Assembly (NCBI GenBank): GCA_013365325.1
Contig: JABVXV010000058.1
Coordinates: 186,001-250,000 of the forward strand
Direction: 5' to 3'
Origin: Dipetalonema caudispina
Lineage: Eukaryota; Nematoda; Chromadorea; Rhabditida; Onchocercidae
Length of the DNA: 64,000 nt
The position numbers and the translations under genes are program-made. The notes below the pieces were generated by a model, which searched no databases, had not been told where the DNA came from, and saw only the letters and a list, made by a program, of their open reading frames with translations. How positions within the stretch are numbered: the stretch's first letter is position 1; each line of letters begins with the position of its first letter. This document shows positions 1 to 12,281 of this stretch, one piece after another.

Positions 1-3000
1 CCAACTTGCTTAATTCTTTCATCATACGTTTACGAGAGAGATTATCTAATTAGTGCCTCTCCTAAACTACGACAAAGTAATCAAATGAGGTTTGATTAGT
101 ACAGGATCGAAACCGTTTGCAGTGAGAGTGATACGGTGATATCCTGAATAACCCGGCACTTTACCCCAATAAAAAGCAATCTTTTAATATCAAAATGACA
201 ATTCATTTGAGACTTTTAACTACGAATATCACTTTTTTTTCGTCCTCGCAATGTACGCATACTTGTCTATTTGTTTCTATCATTCATTTATTTGTTAGTT
301 CTCAAGTGCATCATAAATGTTTCATATTATTTAAAGCAGTGACCTTTTGATCTGTGTAAATGATCAGTGCTCAGCTTATCTATATGATATGCTTATCGTT
401 CTACCTTCAAGTTCTATCTTTTTGTTGCCTTCAGAAAAAATCAAAATCAAAATTCAAACAGCTCGTAAATTTAAAAATCAATTCTAATTATGCTTTCAAT
501 TATTACAATGATTGTTCGCACAATGATAATTTAATAATGAACTGACAGTGGCTATTTGTCGTCATTCAACTGTGGAAATGTTTCCTTCAAGTAGGATTCA
601 ATGAATCTTTTTCTTCTAGAAAAATCGAGAATGTGTACTATTTTTTCAAAATAAAATTTATTAGTCATTTTTTTACGGTATGTTCTTTGTCATTGCCTTT
701 TCCAACTCCGTTTAATCTTTTTTATATTAGTTTTGCAAAAAAAAAAAAAAAAAAAGTTAGAGACTAATTGTGATGACATGAGTCATGTTGCAGTAAATCT
801 TATTAGACTAGCAAGCATTTCTCACTTTTTTCTCGAAGAAATAAATTTTCAATTGCTTTGGGAGTAGTATCAGTGTATGTGTTAATCATAATGCGCCTAT
901 TTTTCTTCTATTTTCTCCTTATTTCTTTTTTTTTTTCTTTTAATTTAAGCTGTATTGTACACAAAAAAAAAAAAACATTTTTATTGGTCCAATAAGTAAT
1001 GTAACACTGAAAATCATTTTTTATAAAATGATCTCTGATCTTTGAATTATGGATGAGAAGTATTTTAGACAATACTAACAGTGAATTTTTTTATGAATGA
1101 TTTTTGTGCATCAAAAGGATGAAAGTTATATGTAATAAATTCAACATTTTTTGACAATGGAATTAACTTTTCCGTAACTTTTTACTCTCTTCCCTAATTT
1201 GCTTCTTCCTCTGTTTATCTGAAAATAAAGCATAGGTGAAGAGTTGGATACATTACTAATATGACTGCATAAGTAAATATAATATGCAAATTAAAATTCA
1301 ATTTGCAAATTGTTGATTCACAATATACTTCAAAAAGAGATAACAATTGTTACACTATCGTGATATAATATAGGTAGCAATTTTAATTGATGGGCAACTT
1401 ATAGGTAATGAATAAATTAGCAAGTGGTGAAGATGAAGTAAACAAAAAGTAGGTGAAGAAATAAATAAACATGTAAACATTTTGCGCATTTTCTGTCTGC
1501 AAATATCGTTTACAGATGTTGACACCGGAAAGATGTGACAATGATCGTTTTAAGATATTTTCCTCCTTTTTTTTCCTAATTTTTGATTTGCTTTCAGCTA
1601 AGTTTTGCCTCTTTTTTCTCCCCTAAATCCTTGTTAGTGAATGAAATCGGAGGGCAATTGACAAGGGTCGATTGGTACTGCTTCTTTCCTTTCGTATAAA
1701 CGAGGATGGCAGCCAATTTTTGAAGCTTCTAACTGAAGTATTCCCTACTCTGTCAAATTACCGAATATGTTGCTAACGAATATTTCACTACTCTTTCCCT
1801 AATATTAACTGCTTTAAAAAGTTTGTTGCTAATGTGCAATTACTAACAGATCAGTTTCAGTTGATAACAGTTCCTCATTTGAAATGATTCATTCAAAAAT
1901 TTAATTAACTAATTTTATTCCTTTTATTTATCGATACTTTCAACTGGTAACAAATCAGCCAAAAAGGACCATCATTAAATTCATACTTCATTGCATTTTT
2001 CAAAAAAAAAAGAAAATTTTTTTTCCCGTCGTGATTTTGTTGCCTTGATTGTCACTAAACTGCGTATTTTGATACTAAAAATCCAATAACTAAAAGTTTT
2101 GGCTTTTTAGTCTACTCCTTAACTTTCCTTTGAATATATTTTCACTTATCACTATCATAATACTTTTCCTATGTTTTTACTATTTATATTTAAGCTCAAG
2201 TCCATGTTATTATCCTTATATTACGTATCGTCAGTTTGTATACCGTTTTGAATAGCATAAGGTAAAATGGAAAGATAAATGGATCTTAAAACATCGAAGT
2301 TCTTAAAGTTTTTAATAAAAAGTTCTAATGACCCTTATTTATCAGCATATCTTCATCTGATTATTTCTATTTTTAGAATTTCCCATTCTTCTTGGTCGTT
2401 TCTGTTGTTCAAAATAGTGATAAAGTTTCAAGTACTGCTCAGCCACATATTCTATAATTTTTTAGTTAAAATAATCGTTGACAATTCACGTAACTGGCAG
2501 AAAGAAGAGCAATGAGAAAGGTAGACATTAAGTCTGATTTACGACGATTGCGAGCTTATTCGGTGGAATATTTGCAAATTCTTTTGCAAAAACTGGTGAT
2601 GTTACTTGCATATCAATGCATCTATACGGGTAGGATAGGACGGAGGTTGAGGCGTGCGTGATCGTCAAGGGAAGATAATACAAATATACTCGTATCACAT
2701 ACACAAACATGCACTGATACATACATACATGCACCACATACGTGGCATACATACATATATGTACGACATCTAGAAACGGCAGTTCAGTGTTTGTTTTGCA
2801 GCCAGGAAGAAGAGATTTTTGGAATAGCTGGAAATTTAGAAGAGTTTGAGAAGGGTGGGAGAATCTGAAGTATCCCTATGTGAATGTGTTTAGATTTAGC
2901 TCATTGATAGTGTCAGCAACAACCGATCGACTTGAATTGCCGTTCATTTTACCAAAATCCGAAAGAGAACATTCCAAATTGTAACCATCAGCAGATTCCT

Positions 3001-4910
3001 TCAAACTTGGAAGTTTTTAATGTAAATTCAAAGTTGAATTTTACTGCTTTACTTTATCTCGATGTTCGAACAAATTACTTGTAATTAATTGTAGTGTAAA
3101 GATCTTAAGCTATCTGTATACGGTAAGCAATCAATTACGGAGAAAGTTGCTCGGTAATCGTGTCAAAACTACTAACGCCATCAATAATGTATCACTAAAA
3201 GGGTCAATGATAAGTACAAGACTGGACTATCATTAGGACAGTTTAGTTGGCTAAGAATCGCTTAAATAGTTCAGTTCATAGAAAGAATGTAGATAACATG
3301 AAATCGTATTAGTAAGATCATAAGTTATATCAAGCTAGTATCGATCTCTTTACCGATAAGATGTGGAATTTCTTATAATTGACAAATATACTACGATTTC
3401 ATTAGCATTTTGAGATGCTCGTAATCAAATTATTACATAAAATTTTGGGACTATTTCAACTTTTGCAAAGAGGCCGAATAACCTTTCAGATTTCTTACAT
3501 CGGTATATGTAGAAAACTTGACGTCATATTGGTATCGTATATGTTATAATTAGACGATATTATAGGTTTGTATAATGATTACCGTCGTACCAACGTACAC
3601 CCGCCAGCAAAAACATCTCTTCAGAAATTCTGATGAAACCTGATCGCCAACATCAGCAATTATACAGTAGATTTCATAGGACCTGACGTCATTTTATCTT
3701 CATTTTTGTCAAAAATTAAGCATTACTTCTGGCTTTTGTCGATTTACTCACGGAACGGATCGTAATGTGTGCTACTTACAAATAAAGGATAAACGGTTCT
3801 CGAACCATCGGTTTTTTGGTTTTCGACTTCATTAAAAAGTATTTCAACACTTCTAAAATAAGTTTTAGAAGTTGTTGATAAAGCTATTTTGAATTTTACT
3901 ATTTTGTTAAAGCCACGGGAGGAGATTGAACATTCAATTTCGTAGTCCTGCACAGTAAAAGTACTTATTATGAACAGTTCAGTGGATTTTAGATCAGATG
4001 AAATGAACTTTATAAATCTTTAGGCCAAGACTATAACGACTGTACTAAGCAGCTGCAAAGCGCAAACACGAAGATTATGATTCACGAGAAAATTTGAAAA
4101 GCGCTCGGAGATACTGAAAGGTGTTTTGTTGCTTTTAAGCAGCGTGTGAAAAATGAAAAGTTGTTTTAACTGTTGTCACTGTATACCTTCTTCGCTTATG
4201 ATGTAAATTTTCAAATTAAAAACTTTTTTAATCCTACGCAGTTCGCTTCTATGCATAAGATTGAAGAAACTATTTGTTAAATTTAGATAAGTTTTACATC
4301 AACATACATTGGAAAAAGATCATATCATTCGTGAGAAGGAGTCCGTCAATCATGAAGGATTCATATCCTACTGCTGATCAACCTAATGATCGTATGCAAT
4401 CGTCAATCAAATATTTCGATTATTCGTTGATGCAGCCAGGCATGAATTCAGCGATGAGTTATTTTAAGTTTAAAAATTTGATTTTGTCTTATCTTAGTAA
4501 AAGATGTTGCTTAATTTGCTAGTTAAAAAATGAGTTTTAATACTCCCATGCTATTTGATACGTAATAAAAATGAGATTCACAAAATCAAATTTACTCGAA
4601 AATTGTCATTACAGCGGCATTTTAATTAAAAACTTATTAAAACAACTTCAGAACTTATTTGTAGGATATGAACTAGCACTACCTCCACTCTTTTTTACAG
4701 TTGATTGGTATATGGTAAAAACCTATTGAATTTATATAGACTGATTGATATACAACACGAAAATATTTTATTGGCGAAATTTTAACTCGTCCTTTTGTAG
4801 AACAAACACAAAAATAATATCATGATAATGCCGGTGGGGGTCGACCGTGAATATATGCCACCGATCGTGAAGTAATTGAGTCCATCGTTGTTGGAGAATC
4901 GCAGTAGTTC

Positions 4911-4978
4911 TACCACTACCATCACTACCACTACCACTACTACTACTACTACCACTACTACTACTACTACTATCACTG

Positions 4979-5023
<45 letters not shown>

Positions 5024-5038
5024 ATACTAATATACTAA
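4911..5038. repeat. (CTA/CCA)n trinucleotide microsatellite
   Basis: About 128 bp of CTA triplets with interspersed CCA and TCA units at the 5' side, becoming a pure CTA run and then degrading to CTAATA units. Read on the minus strand it gives a poly-valine open frame that is clearly an artefact. A weaker, decayed triplet tract occurs near 48400-48640. Confidence 0.9.
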
Positions 5039-5410
5039 TGTCTCAACGATAATAATAACAACAACAAATAATACCACTGACAAATTGCTACCGTCACTAC
5101 CACAGTTCTTCTCTTTTAATGTCTCTTAATCCTCATTTAAAAAGTAGCGGAGGAATTTTTATGATATGGTAGTATTTTATTACGAGTTTCACCACTAAAA
5201 ATTTATTTCTCTCTTCATCAAACTTAAAAGTTATTCGTTTCAATTTCTTCCTCTTCCTTCTTTACCGTTCATGCAATATGCATATGATTTCTGATGCCAA
5301 TACTTGTAAATTATTTAAATACACTGATTAGAACTGTACAGTTGAATTTATTAAAAGTTTGATTATATATTTAGCAAATATATCTCGACTTTTTAATTTC
5401 TTATCGAATT

Positions 5411-5447
5411 TCAAATTTGAAGTACCCATAAATTCAATTTAACTTAA
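5411..5447. repeat. 37-bp direct repeat, copy 1
   Basis: This 37-bp segment recurs at 5669-5705 with one mismatch (C versus T at the sixteenth base). Each copy starts with the 12-bp palindrome TTCAAATTTGAA (one base of it lies outside the repeat). The spacing is 258 bp. No transposon ends are seen around either copy. Confidence 0.8.
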
Positions 5448-5668
5448 TAAATGCTTTTCATCAATCATCTTTACAGAAGAAATGTTGCACTTCATATATA
5501 TCAAGCTGGGCCAGGTCTTAAGTTCTCATTGATTTCTGAAGTATAAAGCAAAATTCCAAATTTTTTTTCTAATTCAGAAGTAAATTTCTCTTGCTGGATT
5601 GCTCCCTCGATATTTCAGCTAAATCATTTCATACCCGTATATTACGGTATACAATGCTTCTCTTCACT

Positions 5669-5705
5669 TCAAATTTGAAGTACTCATAAATTCAATTTAA
5701 CTTAA
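5669..5705. repeat. 37-bp direct repeat, copy 2
   Basis: Second copy of the repeat at 5411-5447, same orientation, one substitution. Both lie in an intergenic AT-rich stretch. Confidence 0.8.
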
Positions 5706-8700
5706 AATTTTTTTAAGTTTCAAGAATTTATTTAACGGTGTCTTTTTTTTTATTTCGATACTCCTGGTGACATGCAGTTTATACTCCTTGATTAAGGTTG
5801 TGATTCAAATATTTGAATTGTAACACTGCGCGTTATTTTTTCATTTGAAATTCTGATTATCTTTCATTTTCGATTGAAATTGATCTTCATTTTACAGTAT
5901 GGTTTATCATGTTGCTAAAGGTTGTTTTTTGCATATAATTCAAGCTCGTTATCTACAGATGATGATAATGGTGTTGGTATTGGTTGTAACGGAATAAATG
6001 GTTGTCAACTACAGGTAACCAAGGTAATCCAGAAAAAAGGCTTAACAATCTCAAATTTGAGGCAAAGTATATGAAAATATATGCTCGCGCTTTTTTTCAT
6101 TTTTTTTTTCACAAAGTCTTCATTTTTTATTTTTTTGAATATCTTATTAGTTTTAATCAAAAATTTTTTTCCATTTCAAATACTTCGACAACTTTTATTT
6201 TTTCGAGAAATTATTGGCTTCCCGCTGATATTGTCGAGTATGCATGTTATAGTGCTTGATTATTATTTGAATATGTTTAAGTCAAATAGTTTGAGTTTCA
6301 GTCGAATGATTAACAAAATCTCTCTTCAGCAACTTATAAATCGATCCTTGTGTCTAGGAAGTTTTGTAAAATGTTTATGTTTATTTTCCAACAACTCAAC
6401 AACGGATCTAAATTCTAATTAAATACAGGTGATAAGAAAGGAGTGATATTAATTATAGCAAGATAACTGATTAGAATAATTTCTCTAATTTTTGGACCAT
6501 CTAATTGGAACCACAATTAACAAGATATCAGAACTTTTAACCTAACAATCATTGCAGGATGCATTTGTGTTCATAGTTGAAACTAATAGTGATACTGCCT
6601 TGCTAACAGTTAGATCAAAACTTTGACTTTATTTTTTAGCAATTTCAAAACAGCCAAGTTCCAACTTTTAACAGAGAAAATAATAATTAGTAATGAACAC
6701 AATAAAAACAATAATGATAATAATAGCAATAGCTTTACTTTACTTAAAGAATGTTCATTCCTCTTTTTCCTTTTTATTTGAATTGATTCCTTGTAAAAAT
6801 GTGATTGTGGTAGAAACTGCAAGTTTAAGTTTTTTTCGAAAGTCCTAGGTTCTCTAGCTAAAAAAGGAATATGAAATTGGATGTGAAACAAAAGCTTTAT
6901 TGATTGTTTGGCTTATCACTTCATTGAATAAAAGAAATTGGAATTATAGGTGTTATAATTTAAATAACTTTTGAAATCTATAAGGAATTGAAGGAATTTT
7001 AGCATATTGAAGGCCGAAATCAGGACATTCCGCATTACTGCATTTTAACAAATAATTTTGAAAAAAAAAGCAGTAATTTGTGAGATTTTGAATGGGCTGC
7101 GGATAACAGCAAAAAAGAAGAAAACTTGCATTTCACTCGTGAAAAGGTCACGTAAAGAAAATTAGGTAAAAAGAAGAAAACAAGATGAGACAGAAAGTTG
7201 TGGGAGAGAATGGAAGCAGGAAAGAAAAGAAAGGAAGGGTGACAAAGATAAGAATCTATCGCTGTTAATTTGTTTTCTATATTATGCACACATTTTTACA
7301 TTCTATTTTTACCTGATCCTTTAAAATGAGGACGATGAAGTTGGTAATGATGACGGCGATAGCAGGAGGAACAAGAAGGACCTATAACGCATGACGAATC
7401 GCTCAATGGATGGGTGAGTTTATACGGGAGAATTAAATACCAATTCCCTTCAAAAAATTTCGGCGTGGTATCGCGCAGTGTCATCAAATCAAATTTAATT
7501 TTTTTAGTTCTAATAATTAACCATACAAACTATTAATTACTTAGATTTCCTCTTCCACCATTCAAAAATCAAGGTACTGAAACAATAAAATCAAAAATGT
7601 TTTTGCCGTCATGTATTGAATACAGCTAGAAGTATTTTACATTAAGTTTCAATCATGCTTGATACAACTTACTAACAATACTGATCGCTTTCGATCCTTT
7701 TATTTAAGTTAAGCTTTCAGCTAACTTGCAAAATCCCACTTGAAACAATTTGTAGTAACATAAGGGTGATAACAGATAATTGCCTAAAAAGCACTCCCGA
7801 GTTATGTAGGAACTATAAATTACTTAATTAGCAAGGATATTAAAAGAGTAATCTAACTTATATTTGAAACTTCTTTAACGATAGTAAGATATTCTCCAGA
7901 TCATTGTGAACAATTGGCTACACGATATAATCATCATCACCATGTTTGATCGTATGCGCAATTTTTCCTAACAGATTAATCAATAATGATCAGTAATTGC
8001 ACTCAAAGAATCATGCATAATCACCCTTTTCAGCTATACATTTTACTAAATAACATATGAAGTTTACATGTCTTTTCTGAGTAAATGAGTGAATGGACAG
8101 GCTACTGGTCATCCTATTCAGGTTACTTCATTTATATTGAGAAGACGTGATACTACCGTAATCTATAGAATTTTTTGTGAGTTCGGCGTCACAACAGATC
8201 AACCATTCGTTCTTTCCAGTCAACAAATCTTTCGCGCAGTGTTCTCCTGGTTGGTTGTTGTTTGGGTGAGATGCATGTTGATGTGCATGTACATGTGCAA
8301 GTGCAGATATAGTTGCATGGTGCAAATGAGAATGCAGGTTTGAATGAGTATGTGAATGTTGATGTATTCAGTTCAGAAAAGAGACTTCTCTAACTGTCTC
8401 CCTTCCACCTGTACCTTTACCTGACAGGTTACCTTTCTTAGGTTGATTTGTTTGTCATCTCTGCTCATTCACCTTTTTCTTTATCCATTTCTTTGTGCAC
8501 AAAGAGTTGGTAAAGAGAGGAGGAAGAGGTAACTGATAGCATTACTGTGTTCGGCCACGTATATGAGTACGGTCGTCTGTCATCTCAATAGTGTCACCTC
8601 CCTCTTATCATAGACAGACAGATAGACAGAGACACATCCTTGTCATCTCAACGACGTAATGCTTCACAGATTTTTTCACTTTACCGACTTCTTATTTGAA

Positions 8701-8711
8701 TTGTTCTTGTT

Positions 8712-8873
8712 ATGGACATGCAATCAGTAATGGATGATGAATGCTTGCATGAAGTCATAGGTCATGTTGATCTTAACCGAAAGATAATGTTTCCAAGTTA
8801 TCCCCAAGCAGCGCGGAAAACACTTTCCTATCCGTTGGCAGTGAAGCGCAATATTTCTGGTCCAGTCAGCAAG
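8712..8873 (+). CDS. Candidate first coding exon, gene unknown
   Basis: An ATG opens a 54-codon frame with balanced amino-acid composition (starts MDMQSVMDDECL, ends GPVSK before TGA at 8874). The last bases read AGCAA|GTGAGA, a good splice donor, so the frame may be a first exon ending in phase 2. The GC content of 8.4-8.9 kb is visibly higher than its surroundings, with pyrimidine tracts and CACCTG/ACCTG elements upstream that could be a promoter. I could not find a phase-compatible next exon, and the frame does not join the gene that starts at 12282. It could also be a stand-alone small ORF or chance. Confidence 0.3.
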
Positions 8874-8876
8874 TGA

Positions 8877-11800
8877 GAATGACTCGAAACGAGCCATACG
8901 GTTTGAATGAAGCCAGAAGGATCTGATAGACTGATATGTTATGCTATCAAAGGACAGGTATTCCTTTAGTGACCAATTCTGGGCTTGTTTTGTTCTGCCA
9001 ATTTATTACTACATCTTAAGATATTTAATTATCGGATTTGGAAAACTTAACTGGAGGTATTAAAGTAAAAAAAGGTTAGTAATTTATCAATGATAATTTA
9101 GTTTATGAAATGAACAAGTTAATGATTGGATAAGTAATAAGCAAACAGGTAAAATAACAGTTTAAGAAATGATTGATTGTTAATGATAGTTGCATATTTT
9201 GTTGTGGATAAACAAGAACGATGGCATTATTACGTTGCTTTTCGAGTCACACATTAAAGACTTCATATTCAAGGTCTTTTTTCTCGATACGAATATAATA
9301 ATTTGTTATGAGGAATGATGAATCAAATTTCATTGGATCATTAATTATCTTTCTGAGGTATTGTTTGGCAAATTATCCGATGATCTACTTTATGAGATGC
9401 TTCAAGATACTGATATGATATCATTTTGTTTTAGAATTATATTTGACTAGATTAATGGTAATTCAAATATTGTTTTAAAACAAAACAGGCTTGCTCGAAT
9501 TGCTAACTCCACAGATTTCTTGCAAAAACCTGTCTCACAAATATATAACAAATAATAAGCCTAGTTCTCCTTCCCAAAGAATCTTTATATTAAAATTGAG
9601 GATAAACCTATTATTGGCCTCTTCAATATCCAGAATGTAGGGACCAAAATGGTTTGAAACTTTTGCAGAACAGAGCAAGCAATCGAGTAGCATCTATTGC
9701 CTGATTTTAATTACCATTGTTTCAACATAGCGCTTTTGGCTGTTCATCAAATTCTTACTGAAAAATTGAAAATTGCTTAATAACTTAAATACAAGAGCCA
9801 AATATATATTTGCTCAGAGCTCTTGTTTCAGCGATCTGATGTTTTTGATCGCAATTACAATAGAAGACAGCAAAACTTGCTATACTATTCCGCGAATTCA
9901 TATTCCATGAAACCGTGTGGAACTACTATTTCAGTTCACATGAATAAAATGTCAGGTTACTAAGGGGAAAGAAAATTACTAGAACGATACAATTACAGCA
10001 ATTCAAACAACAAAATTTATCGAATTTAGGATACAGGTAATATCTATTTAACTTGTGAGGATCTCACTCAAAACTAAATTTTTCATTTTGGGTTTAAACT
10101 TCAACGTTGACAATGAAAGGAATATTTGCCACAACTGGACGATAATGGCGAAGACTTCAGATAATGGTGATGATAACTAGAAGAGACAACTTATACATTA
10201 TAATATAAATGTGCTTTGGTCAAGTAGTTTCTATTGAACGTTGCAAAAGGAGCGCTTTTTAAGCAAACATTACCGCAACCATCAAAGCACATCAATATGT
10301 AAGAGTTTAAAGGGCAGAGAAAGAAATGGTTTTGATAACGGTTGTGAATCATTTCGAGATTTTGGTCGATGAAATCATAATTTTCTATTAAATTTCTTAA
10401 AGAAAAAATGTATTCAATCATAGAGATTATTGATTGCTCCAGATTGCAGATTGAAGTCTTGCAGAATTTTCGATTGGTATATATTGATCCATCATTTATA
10501 AGTATGTCTTTCACATCTGGTGAGCACAATATCATAAGGCCTATTGAGTTGGGATGAGTAAAGTAAAGGATGAGTAGAGTAATTCACGGGAATTGATAAT
10601 CCTTCTCTAATAAAAAATTAACCTAAAAATTAATGAAGAAACTATAATGGATCAGCAATATTTGTTCTGATATATTGGTTCTAATAACTTTTCCATTCAT
10701 CTCTTCAATTCAAAAGTTGTGGGATGAGATATCTTTGAATAATTTTGCTTGTCTTCATTCCCAATTATATATGATATGTATGTTGCTTTTCATTAGGCGC
10801 AAATAAAGCATTTAATACTTGAATTGATTGAATTAAATATTAAATTTAAATTGTATTATAATTAGTAGAAGAAGTGTGTGTTAACAAATCGAAAGAATGG
10901 AGGAGAGAGTTATGAGCAGTTGTCTTGTCAGTTTAAGTTTATTAGTAATCCATAAGAATAGTCAATTCCTCCTGAAAAGCTTTGTTCAGCCTGAACGGAA
11001 TGTTTATGTTATAAGAGTTGAATAAGGGGAAAATGAAATGAAAGAACAAATTTTAAGTATCTATTTTCCATCATAGTCCATTTAAATCGTTTAAGCCTGA
11101 AGCCATTTGTGCTTCATTCCTCTCTTCTTCTTCTGCTTTCTTTGGAATAAGTTATTTCGAAATTTATAAATTAGTGAAAAAGAAAAGTAAGAAATTCTTA
11201 TGGATTATATAAATTCCACCAACCATTTATACTTTATGATAAGTGTTGAACAATAATTTTCAAATCTGATAGTTAAAGTGTGCTTTTTTTTTTAGTGGAT
11301 GAATTTTAAATAGCCTAAAATATTTATTCGTTTATATGAAGAATTCAAATGGAATCATTTATAATCAGTATGAATATTTCAGGTAAATTCAGATTTAATG
11401 AAAGTGAAAGCTCCAAGTAGTATTACCTACAACTACTGATATCTTCAAAGATTAGTTATGTGAAACCAAAATGTCTCTTGATATACTCTTTGAACTGGTC
11501 ATTCTACCTTACCTTAAGAAATTTTAGAGGGAAAGTTTTAAAAGTTCGCTGCAAAAATTGAATTTATGCAGTAATTTTCATCAAATTGATGAAGTGTACA
11601 GAAATAACAGATGATTAACTAAATTAAAATTAGTAGGCAAAGATAGAGGGTAAAATATTCAGTTAGAAGACCAGGTAGGTACAGGTTAATTAAGCTGTTA
11701 GTGCAAAAAGGATAATGGTATTACAGTAGGTTGTTTGACCTCTCTGCTCATGATCACAAGCCTTTGCTTCAACATTGAACTTTTTTGAAATAGCTCGGAA

Positions 11801-11981
11801 GACTACGTGCAAAAAACGCTTTTACTCTATCTCTGTTTCGAGTCCACTCACATTATGAATATGTAAATTTTTCCTGAATATCAACAGGATAGCTTTTGTG
11901 TAAGCTAAGCTTAAGAGATTCCACTCTCAATTAAACCTTATGGAGGATGAAGAGAAAGAGAGCAATTATTTCGTGAGATTT
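8877..11981. other. Intergenic or 5' intronic stretch
   Basis: About 3.1 kb of AT-rich DNA with no recognised coding sequence. The longest minus frame (10191-10535) matches nothing I know and has no clear splice sites or ATG context. Confidence 0.4.
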
Positions 11982-12148
11982 TACGTGATTTTTCATACTT
12001 TACGTGAGATACTACGTGACTTTGCATACTTCCCTTCATCTCTTATATTCGTGATTTTGTTGATTTTTATTGTGAATAATATTTAAAGCTTTATTTGTGC
12101 GATGTTTACGTGACATGTCAGTTTCACCGTATTTTTAAACGGAACGTG
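11982..12148. promoter_or_regulatory. Cluster of TACGTG elements upstream of the BED/hAT gene
   Basis: TACGTG occurs at 11982-11987, 12001-12006, 12013-12018 and 12107-12112, and AACGTG at 12143-12148, all in the same orientation. The cluster lies about 130-300 bp before the start codon at 12282. RCGTG is the core of hypoxia-response elements and TACGTG is the form known for nematode HIF-1; bHLH and bZIP factors can bind similar cores. Five copies in 167 bp of AT-rich DNA suggests a regulatory block; function is inferred. Confidence 0.45.
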
Positions 12149-12230
12149 ATCGTCTAAGCGTAATTTCCGATCCTTTTGGAAGCGTTATTTTAGTGATACG
12201 TTTTTATATGAAAACTTTTTGACCTTTGCA

Positions 12231-12232
12231 GA
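12231..12232 (+). promoter_or_regulatory. Splice acceptor before start codon, possible SL trans-splice site
   Basis: The sequence GACCTTTGCAG ends at 12231, about 50 bp before the ATG at 12282. An in-frame TAG lies between them, so this leader is untranslated. It fits either a trans-splice acceptor or the end of a 5' UTR intron. Confidence 0.4.
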
Positions 12233-12281
12233 TAATACAAATAATTCATAAAATATTCAAGAAGCTGTTTAGAAGCGAACG

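Larger units (their letters stand above)
1..8711. other. Long AT-rich region with no convincing gene
   Basis: No family-recognisable coding sequence was found on either strand. The region contains homopolymer A and T runs, a triplet microsatellite and a 37-bp direct repeat (listed separately). Open frames here (for example 6002-6422 plus, 6610-6891 minus, 7035-7289 minus) are low-complexity, rich in F, L, I and K, and lack flanking splice signals. At 84-151 an acceptor-like ACAG precedes a short open frame ending in TGA, followed by AATAAA near 168. This could be the last exon and poly(A) signal of an upstream plus-strand gene, but it is too short to be sure. Confidence 0.5.

Noticed and set aside
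4782..4976. Minus-strand open frame with a long poly-valine run
   Set aside because: It is the reverse reading of the (CTA)n microsatellite, with no splice or domain support.
6002..6422. Overlapping plus-strand frames of 85 and 113 codons
   Set aside because: Phe/Leu/Ile/Ser-rich low-complexity translation of T-rich DNA, with no splice context or homology.
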